This document shows positions 1-9,100 of a DNA stretch of 19,850 bases, piece after piece. The DNA is taken from the NCBI GenBank assembly GCA_031262845.1, contig JAISGZ010000139.1, forward strand, positions 1 to 19,850. The letters run 5' to 3'. Position numbers and translations under genes: made by a program. The notes beneath the pieces are model-generated. The model did not search any database. It had not been told where the DNA came from and was given only the letters and a program-made list of their open reading frames with translations. Numbering within the stretch: position 1 is the stretch's first letter; each line of letters starts with the position of its first letter. Origin of the DNA: Propionibacteriaceae bacterium (GTDB lineage: Bacteria > Actinomycetota > Actinomycetes > Propionibacteriales > Propionibacteriaceae).

Positions 1-11
1 AGTCAATCAAC

Positions 12-114
12 GTTTAAACAAGTTTAATCCGGGCCCAGTTTGACGCCGCACTGGCGTAGCCTTCTTCAAATAACCAGGCAGTGACAAGCCAGTTCGTTGT
101 TCCACCGATTAAAC
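12..114. promoter_or_regulatory. AT-rich motifs upstream of pepN
   Basis: The region ahead of pepN has AT-rich islands in a G+C-rich background. There is an 8-bp palindrome GTTTAAAC at 12-19, then GTTTAATC at 22-29. The exact reverse complement of the latter, GATTAAAC, lies at 107-114. A TTGACG hexamer at 40-45 could be a -35 box, but no convincing -10 follows at normal spacing. The pattern would suit paired operator half-sites, but no known regulator consensus is recognised. The end of an upstream gene is not visible. Confidence 0.2.
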
Positions 115-184
115 GGTGAAAGTCGACCAGGGCGAAACATCGGGGGCAGCGGTCAGGTCAGGCCGACCGTGCGACAATAACCCG

Positions 185-3007
185 GTGCCAGGTATGAATT
201 TAACCCGTCAGGAAGCCGAAGCCAGAGCCACATTGATCGCTGTCGATCAGTACCAGGTCGAATTGGATCTGACTTCGCCCGGCCCTACTTTCCGCTCCAT
301 TTGCCAGGTCAGCTTCGATTGTCGGCAGGTTGGCGCCAGTAGTTTTATCGACCTGATCGCCGACCGGGTTGACGCGGTTATCCTCAACGGTCAGCGGCTC
401 GATCCGGCCACCGTGTTCGCCGACCACCGGGTCCAGCTACCCGACTTGCAAGCCCACAATGAGCTTCTGATCAGCGCCGATATGGCGTGGTCACACACCG
501 GTGAGGGTCTCCACCGATTTACCGACCCGATCGACGGCCAGACCTATTGCTACAGCCAGTTCGAAGTCGCCGACGCCCGCCGGGTCTTCGCCAACTTCGA
601 GCAACCGGACCTCAAAGCCCAGTTCCACTTCCAGGTCACAGCCCCGGCCGACTGGACCGTCTGGTCGAACCAACCGGTCGACGGTGAACCCGAATCAATC
701 GCGCCGGCCGACTCGGCCTCAACGTCGGACACGGCCACGCCGGCTGCTGGCACTGCGGTTGCCGCCACCCCGGCCCGGCGTTGGCAGTTCCGGCCGACAC
801 CGGTGATGTCGACCTATTTAACAGCCATCGTGGCCGGCCCCTATCAAGCTTGGCAGGACCACTATCAATCGGTCGATGGCCGAATTATTCCGTTATCAAT
901 TCTGGTCCGCCCGACGATGGCGGAATTCCTCGATAGCGCCGAACTCTTCGATATTACGCGGCGTGGCTTCGAATTTTACGAACAAGCCTTCGGGCTGCCC
1001 TTCCCCTACGAGAAATACGATCAAGCTTTTGTGCCGGAATATAACGCCGGGGCGATGGAAAATATCGGGCTGGTGACTCTCACCGAGGTTTACGTCTTCC
1101 GCTCCAAGCCGACCCAGGCCGCCGTCACTCGGCGGGCCATCACCGTGCTCCACGAACAGGCTCACATGTGGTTCGGCGATCTCGTGACCATGCGTTGGTG
1201 GAACGATTTGTGGCTCAACGAATCGTTCGCCGAGTTCGTCTCCCACCTAGCGGCGGCCGCCAACACCCGCTGGACCGAGGCCTGGACGACCTTCCTGGCG
1301 TCCGAGAAGAGCTGGGCCCTGAAACAAGATCAATTGCCGTCCACCCATCCCATCGTGGCGCCGATCCGCGACCTGGCCGATGTCGAGGTCAACTTCGACG
1401 GCATCACCTACGCCAAGGGCGCCGCCGTCTTACGCCAGTTGGTCGCCTGGGTCGGACAAGACAACTTCCTCCGTGGGGTTTCGGCCTACCTTCGCCGCCA
1501 CGCTTGGGGCAACGCCACCTTGGCGGATTTGTTGACGGAACTAACGGCCGCTTCCGGCCGTGACCTGACGGCTTGGTCACAGCACTGGTTGGAAGAGGCC
1601 GGGGTCACGATCTTGTCGCCTGAGATCAGGCTGGCTACGGTCGACGGGTCGGAAGACGCCACGAACTCGGCGGTGACCGAAAACGACTCACAAACCACAA
1701 GCACGGCGGCGTTTCAGACCGATTCCCAGGCCACAAGCGGAACGGTCCAGAACGACTCCCCAGCCACGATCGGCCAGCCGATCGATCAGTTGACGATCCA
1801 CCAGACAGTGCCTCCGATTTACGCTGAAACAGCCGCTGACTTGGGCTTACCAGCAGTCACACCGAGTTTGCGGCCGGCCCGGTTGGCGGTCGCCGGCTAT
1901 TACCGTCAGCCCCAAGGGCTGACCCGCGGTTGGCAGTGTGAGGTCGACATCACGGGCCCGACGACTGTCGTACCAGCAGCCCAAGGCCAAGCCAAGCCCG
2001 ATTTATTACTCGTCAACGACGGCGATCTGGCCTACGCCAAACTCCGGCTCGACCCGGTCAGCTTGGAAACCGCCCTGACCGATGTCGCCCAGTTGCACGA
2101 TCCGCTGGCCCGGGCCTTGGTCTGGGCGTCACTGTGGGACGCTACCCGGGACGGCGAGTTACCGGCCCGGCGCTACGTCGAAGCCGTGGTCGGACCCGAC
2201 TTGGCGACCAATCCGGCGACTTTGCCGGCCGCCCCGATCGCCCAGGAAACCGACCCGACAACCGTGCAGACACTGCTGCTCCAGGCTCGGACTTGCCTGG
2301 CCTACTACGTTCCGGCGCCCGAGCGCCAAACCCTGAGTGACCAGACGGCGACCCGTCTGCTGGCGCTGGCTCAGAGCGCGCCACCGGGTTCCGATGGCCA
2401 ACTCCAGTTGACCCGGGCTTTCCTGGCGCTGGCTCAGACGCCCGCCGCCACCGATGTCTTGCTGGCTTTGTGGGAGGGACACGAGGCCATCCCCGGACTG
2501 GTCGTCGACACCGATCTGCGGTGGGATGTGGTGACGAGTTTGGTCGCCCAAGGCCGGCTCGATGACGCCGCCATCGCCGCCGAATTGGCTCGTGACCCGA
2601 GTACCCGGGGCCACGAATCGGCCGCCCGGGCCCGCGCCGCCCGGCCCACGGTGGCGGCGAAACAGGCCGCCTGGCAAGCCGTGTTATCCGATCAGACGAT
2701 CAGCAACGCGACCCAACGGGCGCTCATCGCCGGTTTCAACCAGGTCGGAGACCGGGACTTGTTGACGCCTTTCGTCGAGCCCTATTTCGCGGCCCTGACC
2801 GAGGTCTGGCGGACCCGCACCCGGGAGATGGCGACCAATGTGGTCGAGGGCTTCTACCCCGCTCTCAGTCTCAACCAAGTCGATGTTGTCGCCACCACCG
2901 ATCGCTGGCTGACCGACCAGGCCGACGCCAGCCCGGCCCTGCGGCGGCTGGTTATCGAAGGCCGGGCTGCGGTCCGGCGGGCGCTGCGGGCTCAGCGACA
3001 GGCTTAA
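185..3007 (+). CDS. pepN: Aminopeptidase N (M1 family zinc metallopeptidase)
   Basis: Cytosolic M1 aminopeptidase that removes N-terminal residues from peptides during protein turnover. Seen: GAMEN substrate-binding motif at residues 289-293, zinc site HEQAH at 323-327 with the third ligand Glu346 in NESF (HExxH-x18-E), and a catalytic-type Tyr409 in ITYAKGAA. An ERAP1_C-like helical domain fills the C-terminal half. The start is set at GTG185 because the product then begins MPGMNLTRQEA, like actinobacterial PepN. ATG194 is an in-frame alternative, and GTG116 would add 23 unlikely residues. At 940 residues it is longer than the usual 850-870. The excess is two low-complexity insertions: about 166-198 (Ala/Thr/Ser/Pro) and about 486-532, which holds three degenerate DSQxTSG-like units. 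The next gene starts 151 bp downstream, so co-transcription is possible but unproven. Confidence 0.95.
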   Translation: MPGMNLTRQEAEARATLIAVDQYQVELDLTSPGPTFRSICQVSFDCRQVGASSFIDLIADRVDAVILNGQRLDPATVFADHRVQLPDLQAHNELLISADMAWSHTGEGLHRFTDPIDGQTYCYSQFEVADARRVFANFEQPDLKAQFHFQVTAPADWTVWSNQPVDGEPESIAPADSASTSDTATPAAGTAVAATPARRWQFRPTPVMSTYLTAIVAGPYQAWQDHYQSVDGRIIPLSILVRPTMAEFLDSAELFDITRRGFEFYEQAFGLPFPYEKYDQAFVPEYNAGAMENIGLVTLTEVYVFRSKPTQAAVTRRAITVLHEQAHMWFGDLVTMRWWNDLWLNESFAEFVSHLAAAANTRWTEAWTTFLASEKSWALKQDQLPSTHPIVAPIRDLADVEVNFDGITYAKGAAVLRQLVAWVGQDNFLRGVSAYLRRHAWGNATLADLLTELTAASGRDLTAWSQHWLEEAGVTILSPEIRLATVDGSEDATNSAVTENDSQTTSTAAFQTDSQATSGTVQNDSPATIGQPIDQLTIHQTVPPIYAETAADLGLPAVTPSLRPARLAVAGYYRQPQGLTRGWQCEVDITGPTTVVPAAQGQAKPDLLLVNDGDLAYAKLRLDPVSLETALTDVAQLHDPLARALVWASLWDATRDGELPARRYVEAVVGPDLATNPATLPAAPIAQETDPTTVQTLLLQARTCLAYYVPAPERQTLSDQTATRLLALAQSAPPGSDGQLQLTRAFLALAQTPAATDVLLALWEGHEAIPGLVVDTDLRWDVVTSLVAQGRLDDAAIAAELARDPSTRGHESAARARAARPTVAAKQAAWQAVLSDQTISNATQRALIAGFNQVGDRDLLTPFVEPYFAALTEVWRTRTREMATNVVEGFYPALSLNQVDVVATTDRWLTDQADASPALRRLVIEGRAAVRRALRAQRQA

Positions 3008-3158
3008 GTCGGCCACCGCGACCGTCGGCGGCGTGGCGGAGAGCGTCGATGGAGATTTGCTGTCATTCTCGGCGCGCCCTAGGCCGACCTGGCCCCCTCT
3101 GCCTATGGTTGAGACTGACTATAGGTGTATCCAACGACCCCTCAGACAGGATGACCGC

Positions 3159-6100
3159 GTGATCGAAACGCGCCACCTAACCAAGGTGTTCGGCTCCGTC
3201 CGAGCCGTTGACGACCTGACGATGAGTGTCAGGGCTGGTTTGGTGACCGGTTATCTCGGGTCGATTGGGGCTGGTAAAACCGCCACCCTGCGGCTGATCG
3301 TCGGGCTGGACCGGCCGACCAGCGGCAAAGTCCTCGTTAATGGCCACCCGTACGCCCACCACAAAGCCCCGATGCACGAAGTCGGCCTGCTGCTCGACAA
3401 CAGCGTCGCCCACCCCGGCCGGACCGCTCGATCTCATCTGCGGGCTTTAGCGGCGACGCACCGAATCAAACCGAACCGGGTTGACACGGTGATCGAGATG
3501 GCCGGTCTACAGGCGGTGGCCCGCCAGCGGGTTAGTACGTTCTCACGCAGCATGAATCAGCGGCTCGGCATCGCCACCGCTCTGCTCGGCGATCCGGACA
3601 CCGTCCTGTTGGACGAACCGCTGGCCGGTTTGGACCCCGATGGGGTCGACTGGGCCCGCAGCCTGGTCAAGTATTTGGCCGGTGAAGGCCGGACCGTCTT
3701 CGTCACCAGCCGTGACCTCAATCAGCTGTCCGACTTGGCCGATCACCTGATTATCGTGCGCCACGGCGAACTCGTGGCGGACGCCCCGACGGCCGAATTG
3801 ATCGCCCAACTGTCGGGCACGGTGACGCGGGTCAGTTCGCCCCAGGCCAATGTCATGGCGGCTTTCTTCCGCCGTTACGGCTACGAGGCCATCCTCAATC
3901 CGGCCGAGACGACGGTCAAGATCATCGGTTTGGCGCCGTCCCAGGTCGGTGCTTACGCGGCCGGTCACGGTTGGGTGATCCACGAATTGTCGAGTGAGCA
4001 GCGGTCGTTGGATGAGGCTTACCAAGCCCTGACAGCCGAGGATTCGCAACTGTCGCTCGAACCACAGACGATGCCGCCGCTGGTCCAAGCCGAGCCGGAT
4101 GATGATTTCACGGTCACGGGCGACCTCATCGATGACACCGTGACCGATCTGACCGCCGGTCCGGCGACCATTGAATTGACACCCGAGGAAGCCGCGGCAG
4201 CGCTCGACGATCAGCCGGAATGGCCGGATGATGACAGGCTGAGTGACGCTGGGACCTCGGCGGAATCGTGGGGGACCAGCGACGAACCGGCCTGGGCTGG
4301 TCGCGCTGAACCCTCCGAACCGGCCAGTGATCCGTCCGAAGCGGCCGCTGACCAAGTAGATCTCGACGAGCCGGTGGCCGAAGGGACTGTCATCGTGACA
4401 CCGGCTGACGACACACAGGCTGACGACGTGCCGTGGTTCCACTCGCCGGTGTCCATCAGCGCCGACCAGCCCGCCGGGTTGGGCCCCGCCTGGTCGGAGG
4501 CGGACGGAGCCGACTGGCCCAGCGCCGACAGTTGGTTCCCGCCGGCACCCGCGACTGGTGACTTGGCCGGGTCGATACCGGCCGTTGGCTTGGGTATTCC
4601 CGTGGCTGGTGCGGGGGCAAACGACGATGCGGCGGCTGACTTAGCGAATTTCACGGAGTCGGGCGAAGTCGGGACGCCGTTGTCGCCAACCGCCGGACCG
4701 GCCTTCGCTGGTCCGCCACCGATCGCGGTCGTGCCTGGCCCGCCCGTCGAACCACTCGTTTCCACGGCCCCAGCCCGGTTCGCGCCGCCGGCCTCGTACG
4801 CTTCGATCGGCGCCAGCGTCAGTTCACCGTGGTCACCACCATCACCGCCGCCCTCAGTCCACTCGGTAGAACCCGACACTCGTAAGACAGCCGAAGCCAG
4901 GCCGCTGTCTGGACCTTCTGAAGGACCGGCGACACTGGCCACCGCTGAATCGGTTGCGTCCTTCCACCCGGCCGAACCGACGGCTGTCTCGGCACGGGAA
5001 ACTCCAGCCGCCACTGTGACCGATTCGTCGGTGATCCCAGTCACTGCTGCGCCGGTACCGGCCGCGCCCGCGACCCCGATCTTCGGACCGGCGGCCGCCA
5101 GCACCCCCGTTTTCGGTCCGGCGGCGGCCAGTATGACCCGCCAAGCGCCCGCCTTCGGCCCAGCCGCCGCCCAGTCCAGTTCATCGGGCCCAGTCACCAG
5201 CAACTCGGCGTCGTCCGGGACGGACCAAGCCGTCGCTAGTTCGGCGTCTTCCGGTACGGAACCGCCCACCCGCAGCCCGGCGGCACAGTTTGCGGAGCCG
5301 ACCGCCAGCCACCCGACGGCACTGGCTACGGAACTGACCGCGAGCGGCCCGGCTACTCCGGAACCACTCACACCCATACCGGCAACGCCTAATTCATCGT
5401 GGCTCAATCTGGCCGACGACTCTTCGGCTAAGACCGCCTTGCCCGTCAATTCGTGGCCACCGGCGGCTTCCTCAGCGACTGATTCCGGGCCCACTGATGA
5501 GTCGGACATCATTCCAACTCCAGCCGCTGTGCCAAGTTCAACCGCCTGGCCGGTTTCGAATATCACACCGAATTCAGTTGACAGGCCAATTTCGGATGTG
5601 ACGACGAATTCGGTGGCCGGCCAAGTTCCGGATATGACACCGCCTCCGGCCGCCGAGCCGACCTACCCGGTCGACGATCTCGACAACTATCTCGGCCCCC
5701 TGACCCAGGCCCTCCCCACCCCGACTTATCCCCTGCCCAAGCCCGACCATGCGTCGATCAGACAGACGGATTCGACGCCGCCGACTGAAACCAGCCCGGA
5801 ATGGACTGGATTAACGTCCCTGACCGGGACATCGGCGGCTCAGCCGGTCACGCCAACGCCCGTGACCTCGGCTGCGGGCAAAGCTTTCCCGCAATTCGAC
5901 CCAACTCCCACGCCCGACAGCGCCGCGCCCATTTCTCCGGCCCTCAACGGCTGGGATCCGCTCGCGCCGATCCTGCCCATGGAGGCCGTTGTCAACCCGC
6001 CGTCAGACTTCGCCAGCCAGGTCGTTTGGCCGAACGCCCACGATGACAGCCCTCAGCCCGTGTCGGCCCGGGTCCAACACCTGATCGATGAACCGTGGAC

Positions 6101-9100
6101 CCCACCGAGTACCGCCCTGCCGTCACTGCTGCCCCGGGCCGGCTGGGACGCCGATATCCCGGCTGACCCATTCGACACCGCCCGGCTCGACACCTGGGAG
6201 AGTCGGCCTCTGATCGGCGGTCACCGGTCGTCCGACGAGCCGCTGACTACAAGTGATCCGTCGCACCGAGATTTTTCCGGATTGAGCGCTGATTCACATC
6301 TGACCGACGAACCGACAACGACGGGTGATCGTCCCGGCCAAAATTCTCTCGGCCTAAGTTCCGACCTCCACCTAACCGACGGGCCAACGGCATTGAGTGA
6401 TCGGCCAGACTTGGATTTTTCTCGGCTGAATGGTGGTAACCAGCCGACTGACGAGTTGACCCCGTCGCTGAATCCGCCGACCGCGACCGGTGACCTTGGG
6501 CCGACCCCCTCCCTCTCTGAGCTTCTCGTCCCCATCCTCAACCACGACCAAACGGCCAGCGAGCCGCTAACCGCCGCTGCCCTGGACGCCATCACGGCAT
6601 CATCAGCCACCGGTATTGACCCCGTCCAGACGACCCCAAAGCCATCGGCCCTTCGTAGCGACTCGTTAACGACCTCACCAACCTTGTCCACCTCACCAAC
6701 CGAGGCCAGCAATTCGTCGGCTAATTCACCGAAGCCCACTCTTCAGACCGGCCTACCCAACCCCGCCACCACGTCATCAACCGTAGTCAGCACCCCATCA
6801 GCCGATACCACCGAGACGCCGAGTGACCGCACCGGGCTGACCGACGTGGCTCCCCCGGTTTCCCCTCACTCACCGCTCGTCGCCCCTCCCACCGCTGTAG
6901 CCGATGTCACGTTCCCGACCGCTGATCAGACCAGTCCCGTTCAGACCGACACTGATCAGATCAACACTGATCACAACGCCGAGCCCAGCGCTGACACCAT
7001 CGCCCCGCTCTCGGCCTCCTCGGCCCCAGCGCCCAACCCCACTGGTGATACTTCTCACGACCAAGCATCCTCACCGGCCTCGCTGGCTACGCTTGATGAC
7101 GCCCAATCAGCACCAGCGGACGACCAAGCAACCGGTCTCATCTGGGACCCAGCACCACCGTCGGCCAGCAGCCGGATTCAACACCTGCTCGACGAGCCGT
7201 GGGAACCGCCGGACAGCTTCCTACCGGCCTTGTCACCGACCTCGGCCGTCACCCCCACGCCACCAGCCGACGAACCGCTGACCACCACACCGGCCAGCGA
7301 GCACGCCTCAACACCTCGGATCGCCGTCCCGCCGACCATCATTCCGCCGACCCCGCCGATTCCTCTGACACCACCGATCCCGCCGATTCCTCTGACACCA
7401 CCGGTTCCGCCGACGCCGCCGACCTCATCGGCACCGCCCTCGGCCGCCGCGCCTGTCACCAGTTGGTTGGACAAACCGGATGACCAACCAGCCGCCGCCT
7501 CACTGGCCGACGATCTGACCGTGGCTCTCCCGACCACGGCCCTCCCCAGCGTGGCCTGGCCGAATACGGCCACCCAAGCTGAGACCGTGGCCTTACCACC
7601 ACCCGCCACAGCCGACGCCCCAACGGTCGCTTTACCCGAATCAGCCGTCAGCTCCAGCCGCGGACCAGCAACCCACCTGGCCGAACCACTACCGGGTTTG
7701 AGCCCGTCGGTCTGGTCAGCCTCGGACACGACCAATCTGCTCCCGACACCGCCTCTCAGCAGCACCACCCCGACTCCCGAATTGGCCTGGTCAGCAGCGG
7801 ATTCCCCAAGCAGTCCGGCCTCGCCCGACCAAGTTGGGCGACCCGACGAAGTCGGACGGCCAACCGAAGCCGATCTCAGGTTCGCCGCTCAACCTGAAGC
7901 CACCCAAGAACTGTCGGCCACCATCCCGGTCAACCCGACGCTGACCGAATCGATTCAAGCCGGACGGACCTTAGCCGAACTCTGGGCCGGCCCCACGACG
8001 GCCGCTTCGGCCTCGACCGACCTGGCGGCCGAACCGTGGCCAGTCCTGACACCGACCGAACCGTGGCGCCCGGCCTCACCCTCATCCGGTCCAGCCGAAC
8101 CCTTGGATTCGACCACGGCTGAACTGCCGGACTTGGCCTCGGCTGAAACTTCGACATCGGCTCCGGCCAAGCCCCCGACCTCTGCCCAGAACGTGGCCGA
8201 TCTCACGTCAACAAGCGATGACACGGCGGCGAGTGACCTATCGACCACGACACATCCCATCAGCACCCGGCCCACCGCAGCCACGGGCGACGCCCCGGAA
8301 CCTCTGGCGACCACGGCCACGACCGAACCGTTCCCGGCCACCAGCGATACCGAGGGCGCCACCACCGGTTCGGCCATCGGCGCATCCGATCACACGCCCG
8401 ACACCAGCACCACCGCGCCAGCCACTGACAGCCCCTGGATAGCCCTGGCCAACGCCGCCGGACCGGCCGACGACCCGTGGACCAGCTTGATCCGAACCGT
8501 CGATCCCCAGGCCCAGCCGTGGGACGGCCAAGCCACCTCGATCACGCCCGACCAGACACCAGCGGCCGGGGCCGCCCAGCCCACCGTGCCCCTGTCTTCA
8601 GTGCCACCGACCGTAGCCAGCAGCCAGTTCACGGGGACAGCCGCAACTGACTCGGCCACTCGTTGGCCACCCGCCAGCAGTCATTTCAGCGATGACGATC
8701 GCCCGACTCAACCTCTCCGGCTCAGTGATTTCGACCACAGCCAGACTCCCGAGCGTCAGGCGTCGAGCAGCCAGTGGTTGGCCCAGTCGTGGGAACCGGA
8801 TGCGACCGGCCCCGAGCGAGTAGTCCCAGCCGCCCCGACGGCACCGACTCAGTCGTCGGACCCCTGGGCCGCGGTGGCCGTGCCAACCAGCGGTTGGTCC
8901 GATCCGGCGGCCGAAGCCGATCCCTACGATCCGACCGGTCGCCAGCCGACCTTGTACGACGTCACGGCGACTCCACCAGCCGCGCCAGCGACCGTGTCAC
9001 AGCCCTCGTGGCCCCCGGCTGATACCAGCGCCTGGCCGTCAACCCAAGCCGGTGCTGTCCCGCCCTCGGCTTATCGAGCCCCGAACGCGGCCTATCCGGC

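Noticed and set aside
116..184. pepN start at GTG116
   Set aside because: The extra 23 residues lack similarity to the family, whereas starting at GTG185 gives the expected MPGxNLTRxEA N-terminus.
3033..3158. N-terminal extension of the ABC ATPase from GTG3033
   Set aside because: The added 42 residues are not family-like. GTG3159 has an AGGA site at good spacing and gives the standard MIETRHLTKVFG start.
4211..5566. Minus-strand open frame (451 codons) opposite the tail
   Set aside because: It is Ala/Gly/Ser/Val-rich shadow sequence of a low-complexity coding strand, with no ribosome-binding site or domain.
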